Source: Zantedeschia hybrid cultivar
Taxonomy: Eukaryota; Streptophyta; Magnoliopsida; Alismatales; Araceae
DNA: 64,000 bases
NCBI GenBank assembly: GCA_030544215.1
Contig: JARZZO010000010.1
Location: forward strand, 55,593,564 to 55,657,563
Direction: 5' to 3'
Made by a program: the position numbers and the translations under genes. Numbering within the stretch: position 1 is the first letter of the stretch; each line of letters opens with the position of its first letter. The notes below the pieces were generated by a model. It was not told where the DNA came from. It worked only from the letters and a program-made list of their open reading frames with translations, and searched no databases. This document shows, one piece after another, positions 1 through 11,700 of the stretch.

Positions 1-82
1 CTATTGAGACAATTGATAAAAAAAATATAAAGAGATGAGTAAAGATTTATACATGATTTCATTGATTTAAAAAGAAAAACAT

Positions 83-415
83 ATGATCATGTACCTAGGA
101 ACCGAATTTGGTGGACTTTGGAATAAGAAGGGAGTATCTAAAAGATATATCCATGTGATTAAAGATATGTATGAGAGGGCTTATACTAGCGTGAGGACTA
201 TTGTTAGAGAGACGTTTGAGTACCCTATTATTATTGGATTACATCAAGGGTCAACATTAAGTACTTATCTCTTTACTTTAGTTATGGATGAGGATACTAA
301 ACACTTCTATAGTAACATCTCTTGGTGTATCACATTTGCATGTGATATCATTCTAATTGATGAGGATATTAAGAGTTTGAATGATAAATTAGAACAATGG
401 AGGTCTACTTTATAA
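83..415 (+). pseudogene. RTE reverse transcriptase fragment
   Basis: Longest open piece of the RTE LINE, 110 codons covering RT blocks from just after motif A to past motif C. Visible blocks are GLHQGSTLSTYLFTLVMDE and then FACDIILIDED, where a functional copy would have FADD. The catalytic second Asp is kept but the first is Cys. The frame ends at a TAA just before the conserved KGF (421-427), which is where the MITE has inserted. It is a broken piece of a larger ORF, not a host gene. Confidence 0.8.
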
Positions 416-428
416 TTTAAAGGCTTTA

Positions 429-633
429 TAGGACATTTGGGAACACTTTTTATTTTGGATTATTTTATTTTTAAAATTTATTTCATTCAAAATCTTGTTT
501 CAATTTTAAAAATAGAATAATCAGCTCTTTTACTCATTTGGGAAGATTACTATGACTTTTAAAAATTGTGGAGACATGTTTGTTTGAGTGTGAGAGAGAG
601 AGAGAGAGAGAGAGTTTTGGACGTGCGTGTATA

Positions 634-667
<34 letters not shown>

Positions 668-924
668 TTGTGAATGTGTGTGTGTGTAAGAGAGAGAGAG
701 AGAGAGAGATGGAGCGGTTACGGAAGAAGTGGAGGCCATTATACATCTTTTGAAAAAAGGATTGAGTTGTTTTTATTTTGAAAGAATTTTATGAAGATTC
801 CATGTATTCCGATCCTCTCCCTTAAAAGTAGGAGAGAGGAATCCAAACATGATATAAGTCTTATTTTCTTTTTAAAATAAAAATTGAGAGAGAAAGAGGG
901 GAAAAACTATAACCAAATGCCTTA
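429..924. mobile_element. MITE, PIF/Harbinger-like, TTA target duplication
   Basis: A 496-bp non-coding insertion inside the RTE reading frame. TTA lies on both sides (426-428 and 925-927). The ends form imperfect inverted repeats: TAGGACATTTGG on the left, and TAAGGCATTTGG when the right end is reverse-complemented. Removing the element and one TTA restores the RTE coding order (GGC TTT AGA TTA, then QTKSEYT-like residues with one lost base). The TTA duplication is typical of PIF/Harbinger-derived MITEs. It contains a long GA/GT microsatellite. Confidence 0.75.
588..709. repeat. Compound (GA)n/(GT)n microsatellite
   Basis: Alternating blocks of GA, GT, GA, GT and GA repeats inside the MITE. 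Open frames here on both strands are simple-sequence artefacts (Ser-Leu, Arg-Glu and His-Thr runs). Confidence 0.95.
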
Positions 925-1399
925 TTAGATTAATCAAACTAAGTCAGAATACACGATATGTAATTTCAATAATAGAAAGGTTGATCAAGTATATCTAGTT
1001 ACTATCGAAGGGCGAGTTATTCCTAAAAATAACAACTTTCGATATTTAGGATCTATTATTCAAGATAACGGAGAGATCCAAGAAGATGTCACTTACAGAG
1101 TTAGGTAAGTTGGCTGAAGTGGAGAAGTGCATCTGGAGTCCTTTATGATCGAAAAATCCGCTTAAAACTCAAAGGCAAGTTTTGTAGGACAATTGTAAGA
1201 TCCGCTATGTTATATGATTCCGAGTGTCAGGCTGTGAGCAAGGATCATGTATAAAAATTGTGTGTTGCTGAGATAAGGATGTTGAGGTGGATGTGTGGTA
1301 AGACTATAAAAGATAAAATTAGGGATGACTGTATACGTACGAATTTAGGTATAGCTCCTATCATCATTGAGTTGGACAGATCGCTTCCGCCGTAGAAAG

Positions 1400-3199
1400 A
1401 GGCTCTATTGACATTAAGTATCATGTGTCAAAGGGCAGAAGAGGAAGATTGGTTCCATGGCGTCAAAGTGCTGAACTCTGGGTTATCTATATCTCATCTG
1501 CAATATGTAGATGATACTTTATTATTCTTAGAAGGAGGGATAGATCAGTTACACAGGTTTTTGTTTGTACTAGAGACATTTGAATTCACCTCAGGACTTC
1601 AAATAAATTTTGAAAAAAACTCTAGTATTGGAGTTAATATGCAGGAAGATGAATTGAAAGTGTGCTCAGGTTTTAATATGCAGAATTGAAGGGTTGCCGA
1701 TTGTGTATTTGGAATTACCCCTACACTACAAATCAACAAGGATTGTTGATTGGGAGCCAATGATAACCAAATTGCATAGGAAATTATCACAGTGGAAGGC
1801 TAAGAATCTTAGTCTTGGAGGCCGGATCACTCTTATAAATTCTGTCCTCTCTTCTATTCATGTGTATCATATGTCAATTTTTATCATGCCAAAGGAGGTC
1901 ATCAGAAGAATTGATAAAATCAGAAAGTTTTTTCTGTGGGGAGGCAATAATGAGAATAAAAAAGGAATTTCCCTAGTAAAATGGAAGAAAGTCTGTCAGC
2001 CAACAAATGGAGGTCTGGGAGTCAAGAACTTGACCATTATGAATCTTTCTTTGCTGGAAAAATGGTTATCGAGAATGTTGAATGATGAAGCACATATGTG
2101 GAAAGAAATTATGAAAGTCAGGTATTATGCCAACAGTGGAAGATTCAAAATTTTCAACACAAACCAAAGAGTTCTATCTCCGATTTGGAAAGACATAATG
2201 AAATATGCGGAATGGGTCTTTAATTTCAATAAGATCACAATGGGAGATGGGAAGAATACATATTCTGGTATGATAGATGGGCTGGTGAATACATGCTTAA
2301 AGATAAATTCTCTCTTATTTTTAATCTTACTATGGATAAATGGAAAAAAGTTGAAGAGGTGTATACCTTTGAGAAGGGAAGGTATTATTGGAATGTTATA
2401 CTTCGGAAAAATCGAAGGGACTCATAATTGGAACAATCTTCAGAACTTATGTGCTTCATGTATGATGTTAAGATTGATTTATAGAGACAAGGTAGGATTC
2501 TTTGGAAAGAAAACAATGGAGTCTTTTCTGTTAAATCACTTTACTCCTTGATTGAAGGGAACATTTTTAATTCTCCTTCGTTTAAGGGAATATGGAGGGT
2601 CAAATCACCACTGAAGATTAGAGCTTTTATGTGGCTCTTATTCCAAAAGAGAATTGTTACTAAAATTTACAGAAGACACTGGGATACAAACTGTACAACT
2701 ATTTGTTTTATGTGTAATATGTATGACGAGGATGTGGACCACTTATTTATCCATTGTGAAATTAGTAAAGAAGTATGGAGAATATTTTTTCTGCAAGTTT
2801 GAAGATGCAGTTGAGTTTTCTACACATAGAAGACAAGACATGTTCACATTCTTCAGGAATTATTCATCAGGGAAGACGAAGATTCACCAAAAAATACTCT
2901 TAATTCTGTTGCATGCTGTGTGTTGGAGTATATGGAGGAACAAGAATGATAATTTGTTCAAGGGAAGCAAAGCGTACATTGAAAATATTTGTCTGCAGGC
3001 GGTTACATTGTGGTATTAGTGGAGTCGGCACATTTTAGGCATCTCAAGTGATAGTTGGTCTAGAGTAACAAGTCATATGTTTTTTTTTTTTCTGTTCTTC
3101 GGTCTGAGGAACCTCTCCTCTAGATTGTGCTTGGATGTACTTCCTTTATTTATTTTAATATAATTGGTAGTACACCTAATTATTTCTCAAAAAAAAATA
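1400..3199 (+). mobile_element. 5'-truncated L1-type LINE inserted in the RTE LINE
   Basis: L1-clade plant LINE in the same orientation as the RTE it interrupts. It holds the later half of ORF2: RT motif C (YVDDTLLFLEGG, catalytic Y-x-D-D intact) near 1505-1545, then the thumb/connection region, then the zf-RVT cysteine region. The 3' UTR carries the plant L1 signature (aacctctcctctag, tttattttaatataattgg) and ends in a short poly-A at 3188-3197. RTE homology restarts directly after it (RLQWFG). The left breakpoint is not clear and I saw no certain target duplication. Confidence 0.82.
1408..3019 (+). pseudogene. L1 ORF2 remnant (reverse transcriptase and zf-RVT)
   Basis: Three overlapping frames make one decayed ORF2. 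1408-1689 has the L1 RT core end (RAEEEDWFHGVKV, ISHLQYVDDTLLFLE, SGLQINFEKNSS). 1694-2551 has the region after RT (RKLSQWKAKNLSLGGRITLI, MPKEVIRRIDKIRKFFLWGG, GGLGVKNL). 2548-2802 has the zf-RVT domain (VKSPLKIRAFMWLLF, CFMCNMYDEDVDHLFIHC). Frameshifts near 1690 and 2550 and a break near 2802 show it is not translated as one protein. It is a transposon pseudogene. Confidence 0.85.
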
Positions 3200-3465
3200 G
3201 GCTACAATGGTTTGGTAATGTACATCATTGTCTTAAGTTCAGCACCAATTAAGAGGTGTGATAGATTATAGAATTATAGTGGAGGAGGTAGAAGACATCG
3301 AGGAAGACCTAAGATGAGGTGGTTAGATGTAGTTAGAAAGGGCTTGGTGTTGCTACGTGTTACCCCAAGTTTGACATTGGATAGAAATAGATTAAGATGG
3401 CGGGACATGACTCATGTAACCAACCCCAAATAGATGGAAATAAGGCTTTGATGATGATGATGATG

Positions 3466-4460
3466 AATGCCTTCATTCCATCTTTGGTGCTCATCTCCCA
3501 TTTTCTTTTATGATGATTAACTTTGTACCCTTTGACAAGTAAAGAGGCGAGCACCCCTTAATGCCTCACTACCTCAAAGCGCCTCAATCCATAAAAGGCA
3601 TCGACCTTGATCAGATCGTCTAAGCCTCTGATGTACAAGCCTTGGGGCATTTGAGTAGAGTAGTAGTGCCTAGCCTAAATGCATATGCCTCAAGGCAGCA
3701 CCTTTTTTTACCCTTGATTCTTTGATTTTCCAATGTTCTTTTGCCCTGTGAGATTCCCGATGTTCTTTGGCTCTCTTCCATGTTATTATCATTAGCAATT
3801 TCATATGTTTGATGATAGTTGGTCTAAATATTTATGTCATGCCATCTGAAATGTGTCCAAATTCACCTTCTTAGAGAAGCAAAAAATACCTCTGAATTTT
3901 TATGAGCTTACCCATTCAGCCAGCTTACCAACTTGTAAGAAACTAGAACCCAACAGCTATCTGTAGCTAAGGTGATGATGTGGAAAAAGATGTTTCCTAA
4001 CCATGCAAATCTCATCTCTCCCAGTACTTCCAATACTCTCTAAAAGGAAACAAATGTTTACGAGATATGCCACAGCTCACCATCCCTCTTTTTTCCATCT
4101 CAAACAAGAAGTTGTTCCCTTGTCAACTGGTTGAAATTTGCCCTTTATTTAGGGTAGGACTTCCATCGAGGGTTTAACATAGGCTGGTCCAAAAGTTCAT
4201 TAAAAAAAGGTTTTGCAGGTTTAAGTGCTTTAAAAAAAAGGTTTTGTTGATTTTAGTCCCTAATCTGGTCAACATGCAGGAAAGTTCCTACTCAATCAAT
4301 TTAGTAGGAACACCCTATATTCTCACTTTTATGTAAAGAAAAGTAATCTCCTTTTTATGTAAAAAAGACTTCTTCAGAGAGTTTTTTAAAATATTCAGGA
4401 ATTCTCTTCAAAATTTTGTGTGCTAATCCAGTAGCCTAAATTTTGAGAGATTGTAATTAC
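3466..4460. other. Intergenic, no gene seen
   Basis: AT-rich intergenic DNA after the LINE tail. A degenerate repeat at 3545-3700 has several GCCTCA/AAGGC words like the ends of the MITE at 32118-32820, so it may be a worn relative. Nothing coding can be supported. Confidence 0.5.
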
Positions 4461-4470
4461 TACTTGGACT

Positions 4471-5421
4471 TAGGAGTGTAAATCGGGTTGGGTAGACCCA
4501 GATTCTATCCGACCAGATAAATTTCCATCGGATGTGATCCTTCTCATATACCCAAACAATGAAATCTGGGTCCAACTAACATCCACATTTCTATATACGG
4601 ACCTCTGTTGAATCCTCCACTTCATTCCAAAGGCAGAACAATCCCTCTTTAGATTGGCTGTTGCAAACAACAGGATCTCCGAAATCTTCAGATTGAGCCC
4701 ACACATCTGAGGAGGAAGAAGACCACCCTAGCTCCAATGACCTCACGTGCACCCCCTGGTCCGACGACGGCTACATCTACATGCTCGGCAACCACTAAGC
4801 CCGCATGCCTTCCTCTACATGTCTGTGATACCCTTGCCAAGCCCGACCTCACAGCCAGATCTAAGCCATCATCGCCAGATCAACACCATATAGCCGCCAT
4901 CGCTGTCAGATCTGCACCAGATCGCCGCCATCGCCCGCTAGATCGCTGCATGCCAAGCACTTCCCTTCGAAGCAGCCACACCATCTCCCTCAAATCCCCA
5001 GCCTCCTCGCTCACCATCCACAAAAGTTGTTGTCAACGTCCACAAACATCAGGGCCACCATCCTCTCAGCCACCTTGGGATCTCCTTCAAGTGCAAAAAT
5101 GAAGAACAATGTCAAAACCCGAACTCACAGTTTGCCATTTCCAATTCTTAGACCTGTATGAGGGGGTCAAGGAAGTGGAAGAACCAGGCGGGTCGACGAG
5201 GAAGATGGAGGAACCCGTTCCAGGTGACCCAGGGTGTATGCCTCAAGAGAAGAGGGCAGGCGGCCTCTCCAGTTCAGATCTGGTGAAAACTGTTGGATCT
5301 ACCCGGATCAAAAGGTTAGACCCTTTTCTATCCAGAGGTGGGTCTATTTGTTGGAAAATGGATCCGGGTCCTGGCAGATACAGACTCGGATCCTCCTACC
5401 GAATCCATCCAATTTGCAGCC
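4471..5421. mobile_element. Mutator-like element with GC-rich internal sequence (Pack-MULE candidate)
   Basis: A 951-bp element flanked by the perfect 10-bp direct repeat TACTTGGACT (4461-4470 and 5422-5431). The ends are imperfect inverted repeats (GGAGTGTAAATCGG on the left; GGCTGCAAATTGG on the right when reverse-complemented), and further inside both ends hold related GGGT/ACCC, GGATC-rich words. The 9-10 bp duplication fits Mutator. The middle (about 4700-5300) is far more GC-rich than its surroundings and is open from 4737 to 5102 (121 codons rich in Pro, Ser, Thr, Arg). That profile resembles a captured gene fragment, but I recognise no protein domain, and the open frame may be only a result of base composition. 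Confidence 0.68.
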
Positions 5422-5740
5422 TACTTGGACTAAGAGAGGTTATTCCGAAACAAGACTATCTGTAGGGTCCACGTCTAACAAACCCAAAAAAGATCATTCC
5501 ATTATTACCATCATCATCATTTGAAAGATGGGAAAGAAGTTAATCATCTGTTCAACCAATACAGACAATGATAAAGCAAAAGACTGATATCACTGTCCCA
5601 ATTTTTGTATCTGACTGAAAGGCATCTATATAGACTCATTAGATCTCCCTGTCTTATATTATAATAATGAGTGAGAAAATCCTGCACTAACCATCACAAA
5701 GAATGAAATATAGAAAACAGTTAAAAATAGGACAATTGCA

Positions 5741-8700
5741 TTAAACATTACCGTGTTTCCCCAGATTAAGAAAAGCTGACTCTGAAGATGGTGGACACCT
5801 CAGCACAGACATCTCAGGCATTCCTTCCAGTGCAACATTTGAAGGTGCATTGGACTGCACTTCTATAACATATTGGCTCACAGCCTCTTCACCTGTTTCC
5901 TTATTCAATTCAGCGCTTCCTTGACTCCTCTCAGGTTGGCCTGCATCATCTGATGAATCAACATGGGCAGTAAGTTGAGCACATCAACAGATTTCAATCA
6001 CATACTAACCAAGATAATTGAGACAACTAACTGGGCAACTATAAGAGCATCACATGCCAAAGTGTCAATTATACAATCAGTCATCAAAACCAATTATTCG
6101 AATTCAAATGTTACCACATAATATGAACCACATGAAAGTTCCACAGAAGCACAATGCCATCAAGAGAATAGCAATAAAACAATCACAAATGTAATACACC
6201 AAATCTTCAAAGCCCAAGAATCTAGAGTTAAAATCAACAACCAAGGCTGGTTATATGTTTGTAGTCCCATAAGTAGTTTGAAAGTTAGATTCCTAGCACC
6301 CAAGGTATTGTGTTCCATTCATTCTTTGGCTGTAAATGGCCCTGGAGAAGATAACATATCCCTCTATCAAACTTGCCTCTACCATTTTGATGTTGAACAA
6401 AAGAAGGGACTGATTGACAATCAATCCAAACTGCAGAATGGCAGCAGAAAGAAGAGAACAAGAGAATTTGCAAAAACAGAAGAACTTGACTAAGAATGGA
6501 ATCTGATTTTACAACCCTCTAGGTTCCCTATGATAGGCTTAGAAACCAAACTAAGTGGAAAACAAACCCTATTCTAAGTAGAACACCAAGTAGCGATTGG
6601 ACAGGTCTTCTATTTGCCTAACAAGTCTACTACTCTTCCAGTTGACCAATTGAATCTAGATTTCTCAAAATCTTTCAGACTCCTAATCCACATAGAATCG
6701 AGTTTCCTAATCCATGTAGGATTGGACTCCTAACCCATGTGGCATTCCTAATCCATGTAGGATTGGACTCCTAACCCATGTGGCATTCCTAATCCTGGTG
6801 CTTGTAGGGTGTGGGTTCCTAATCCACGTGGGATTTAGTCCATTTAGAATTCTGCATTGGTCCACCTGAGGAGAACTCCAACACCACCACAACCCAACAA
6901 CCCCCCCCCCAGCAAGCGCGTTAAGATGTGGTCCTAAGGAAAAAAGGAATGTCCTCTAGAAAATATTCCAATAAGTATATGACGGAGTGAAGGTCTTTCA
7001 AATGGCCATATCTTCAGGAAGATCCAATACATGGGCACCTGCATTGATCTTCTTGATGGTCTTGTACAGACTATATATCTCATATTCACAACTTATTATA
7101 TGTAGTGGCCTAGTCACGAGCCGAACAAGAGAAAAAGGCCACACGTGGAAGAGTGCCACCCGTACGATGACAATATGTAACACAACAACGTGGAGCTACC
7201 ATGATGTGGAACCATCAATGAGACTAGGATCTGGGGCAAAAATGAACCAAATTAGTCTCATATCAAAAAATGGAGAAAGTTGCCATAGATATGTTTAGTG
7301 ACTCAGATCCATAACTTGGGAGTTGCCTTAAGGACAAAACTATGCGGGTTTGGATTAAAACGGGCAATACCTTATAAGGGCTGGTTCGGATCGTTACTAC
7401 ATGGGTGCTGAAAGAGAATCGGGTTAAAATTTCCAAACTGGGAGAGGGGAAAGGGTCCATTTGAATGGCAGTTGCACATGGGTTAGTCAAACCTAAGGTT
7501 CAGAGAAAGATAGACAAACAGCACAGTACATGTGAAGGGCTAAGGTTCAATGTGAAAGGCACTTGCACATGGGTTAGGGCCTGTTTGATCACACTTAATT
7601 GGGGCTGATAACTGAAGCGGTCAGACAACCTCCGAATAACTGTCTGATAAAAACCAAAGGTTAAGATCTTAAAATCCTAAAACCGTCTGAAAAGCCTCTT
7701 AAGCATTAAGCTACCTACCTAAAGCTTATCGCTTATTAGCCTCTCTCCACGTCCCTGGTCAAGCACGAACCACAGCAACAGCAACTATACACCGCACTAC
7801 CCACCCACGTTCTCTCCCCGTGTCACTGTTCCCACATAGAGATACCCATGGTAGCGTATACAACTTTCTCCTCATTAATCTTTTTTTCACACAAAACATA
7901 CTTTCTAATATTAGCATTTGATAATGTAATATTTATAATTTTCTAATGTTTTATGTCAAACCAACATCACCATCCTAGAAGTAGTATAGTTGTGCAACAT
8001 CTCCAACTTCAATAGTCCAACAACAGTATGTGCAATCATGTATTGTCGGTTATTACATATTTACTTAATACATTTTGTATATCAAAATATACAATTTTCA
8101 AAAATAAAATGAATATTCATTGAATATTGCATATTTTATACTATTTAATATATTTTACATAAAACTATCGAGTTTATGAAATTTATTTTACTTTGATATT
8201 TATATTTATTTTTTAAATAAATATCATTACTTAAATTTAGGATAAAATCATAAACATCTCAACCACTCGGATGTCAATTTCAAAATTATCCAACTGTCTT
8301 CTATGTAGTTATCATACAATCTACTTTATTCAGTATTCAGGACTTGGGTTACTTAACTCAGATGTAAGATGTGAATCTCAGATCTTAGACTTCAGAGTTC
8401 AGTGTTATCAAACACCACCTTAGTCAATCATCAAGGGAAGCCCAACAAACAGCGAGGTTAGCACCGCTAGGGATATAATTGTTCGGGCTTAGCCCAAAGT
8501 GGACAATATCCCGCAAGGATTAGATTGTTTTGTTACATTATATGCCCCGAAGGAAAATCCTCCTTCCGTAGGAACACCAAAACATCTCCACTCTGCAAAC
8601 CCCTTGGACCATCAATGAAGATCAGCTGCTGCTTTATACTTGGTGTCTATTCTCTCAAAGCACAGACTAACTTTGTGTTGTAGCTGGTGCATGAAGCAAC

Positions 8701-11700
8701 TCTTTCAAAGGCACCTACACTTAGAATGCAACTGACGCGGGCAATGGATACAGATGAAGTCTTAAATCTGAAATATGAGATTCATCTCTTAAACCTGAGC
8801 TAGGTAACAAAAGATCTGAAGTAATAGAATTGAATGAAGTGGTCCATTTGATAACTATGAAGACAACATCTAAGTTAATTGACAACTTTCACTTTTATCC
8901 TTATTTGATAATAATGTTTAATAAATATGACTGTGTTTGTATTACTTAATAATTTTATATAAGTTATTTATCCCTCTTAAAAACTATAAAAAATAAAAAT
9001 TAATACATTTTGTTAGTTAAAGTGTATATTATATCATAATAAATAATATATTATAGTACGATAACATAACAACTAACATCCCCTTAATGCACTCACCCAT
9101 TAAAAACAAAGGAGAAAACAAAAAAGGACATATATCTTTATAAATCACCACTACAATCATCTTCATGTTACACAACCTCCAACCCTTTCACATCTCCAAC
9201 ATATTTTCTTCCTCTTAAGCACTAAGGTTCTCCCCATAGCTTAGCACTTAAAGAGGATACCTCGTAACTTCTTCCAAGTTAAGGTCTTAACCAACAAAAG
9301 TTATCAAATGCACTTATCTTGGTTCTCTCAGACTGCTTAGATACAAGCAGTAGGATAAGAGAAAACAAACACCATCTGCGTGTCCCGAGGTAACCAATGA
9401 CTTGTCTCCCCCAAATGTGGAGCCAAAGACTCCATAGGAAGAACAAATGGAGCAGGTCAAGCCACTGGACAATCCACTCAACTACATTATGACAGTCGGT
9501 GGGTGGATATCATTGTTGCTTCCTAAGTTCGAAGGGACCATATGGTACGATTTAAGATGACTAAAATCCAGTTACAAACTAATATGATCTATCATACAAT
9601 TCACAATATTTGTAAGCTGGATAAGAATTGATATGATGCACAGCACAATTTAAGATGGCTGAGAGTGGGATATGAATTACCTGCTGTCCACTCCATTCCT
9701 TATTTGAGTACTGAAGGGTACAACAAGTATAAAGAAAATGATCATGAAGAAAGAAGTCCAAGAATTGACAACTATAATTAACAAGAATCGTGACAAAGAA
9801 TTTGAACAACCGTGAACTCTAACGACCATAATTATAGCAAATGATGAAAAATGGTGCTAAATACATATACACACAAATAATGATTCTTATGATTTCATGC
9901 ATAAATGTTTTGCTCGTGTTTTCCCATTTAAAGATGTATGAAGTGAAAGAAATGCATATTTTCTAGTGCATTTCTTGCATAGTGAAAAATGATCAACATA
10001 AATAAGTGATGTTAAAATAAATCATGGTATAGAGGGTTGAAGTAAGGCATGGATGAGCCTGCTGAACCTAGTGACATTCTGGCTCACAACCTTTATTTTA
10101 AATGCTTTTAGATCCTCAACTTCAGTATCAATGAAACCAAGATGGAGACGAACAGATTAAATCATGTTTTAGGTATGGTCAGTTCTGTATTTTTATTGGA
10201 ATATGTACTTGTATTCTTTTGCACACTATTTTATGATAGACATATGCTCTTTTTTCTAAAGTGTTTTTTTGTGGCAAATTATCATGTTGCTCAAAATTGT
10301 GCAACTACCAGAGCTAGAAGAAAAGAGGGAATTCAGTCCAAGTAGTGGATCCACTTTCACAAGATCCTGGGTTTTCAAATCCTCCATGGAAGCAGGACTA
10401 CTACACAATTGGTCTAGCATGCATTCAATTCAAGAAATGGAAGCAGTGAATTACCATGATCTCGTTGACAGCGAGCTATTCAGACATATCCCCATTTTAT
10501 TTCCTTCTTAAATGTAAGCAACATAGGAACAGAACATGAACTCATGTTGCTTTGAATAAATCACACGTGAAGCAGCTTCTTCACCTTATTCGTTAGTACT
10601 TCAGCATCAGCCAGACTCACATAGCCACGTGGCAAATTGGGCAAACTGTTGCTTCGTATGCAGTTTATGTAATATTGAATATCCCAAAGTGGTGGCCATC
10701 CATCTGGAAGATCTTCTGCTATAAATCAATGAAACTGCTCCAAAAAATGTGTTATCTCCTCTAGAACAAAGGCATTACCTCCTCTGGAATCTTCTCCCTC
10801 TCCTTCACACTAGCATCATCTAATAGGTTTTTTGACAATGAGAACATGAGTTTCCTGTACTTGTTTAGATTCGGCAGCAAACTCTAAAGCTCCACCTTAG
10901 AAGTTTAAGGGTTTAATATTACAAAGTGTGCCACAATAACAATCTTGTGGCCTCGAAGTGAACATGTACACATTGGCCCAACCCCTATGAGAGGTATCAA
11001 CATCATACTGCCATGCTCTGCCCAACAAAATAGACTAGAATCCCATGTTCACCACGCTGCTCATGATGATATCATGATACCATTTACCAATGAAAATTGG
11101 CACTTGGAAAATACTTTTGTCACCTTCACCATGGGTCCCTTTTAATCTAGGCAAACATGTAGGGTTTAGAAGTTGTCCTGTCGGGAGTTGTAAGGGGTCC
11201 TTAAGCCTCTTCATGATATGTTTTCCTCATGCCAATGTCAATGATCATGTGACAAACTTTACCTATGACCAAGAATTGTAAGCCAAAGATTCATGTCGGG
11301 TCTTGTTCTTGTCTCAAAGTGTACAATAGTTTATAAGTTACACAAATCACACTGTCCTTCCTCATGGGCAAACCCCATGTCCTCCATGTCATTTTTTGAA
11401 AGGTGGCAAAACAACAATCATTAATAAATGAAAAAAAAGTAAAACAAGTACAACTCAGAGACAAAACATTATCTCTCCACCATCAAGATGACAGCAAGAG
11501 ATACTGATCCAAAGGACAAAGAAGAAAAATACAAAAGAACAAAAAATAGATGGGAAATGCTCTCCATCAGTCACATAATGAAATTTCTCTAGTTGTCCAC
11601 ATCATTACACTCTTCATCTTGTTCATCCCCATATAACCTTCAACTTCCACCAAGTGTATAGATTTTCGAGCTGGGCATGCATTACATCAATGCCCCTCGC

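Larger units (their letters stand above)
1..3465 (+). mobile_element. RTE-clade LINE remnant, interrupted by two later insertions
   Basis: Decayed non-LTR retrotransposon. Reading along the plus strand with frameshifts, 40-110 gives the RT motif A region (FIDL..K.YDHVPR), 240-330 the HQGS.LS.YLF...MDE block, and 340-375 the motif C block. Homology resumes at 928-1100 and 1100-1370 with the post-RT region (FRYLGSII, RMLRWMCGKT, RIR). The C-terminal end lies at 3200-3400 (RLQWFGNVHH, GRRHRGRPKMRWLDV) and the element ends in a TGATGA-type tail at 3450-3464, as plant RTE LINEs do. The 5' end lies outside the window. In motif C the expected A-D-D reads A-C-D, so the polymerase is dead. A MITE (429-924) and an L1 (about 1400-3199) split the body. 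The family assignment comes from protein motifs. Confidence 0.85.

Noticed and set aside
3450..3466. TGATGATGA microsatellite as an independent repeat
   Set aside because: It is the usual 3' tail of RTE LINEs and sits exactly at the end of the RTE homology.
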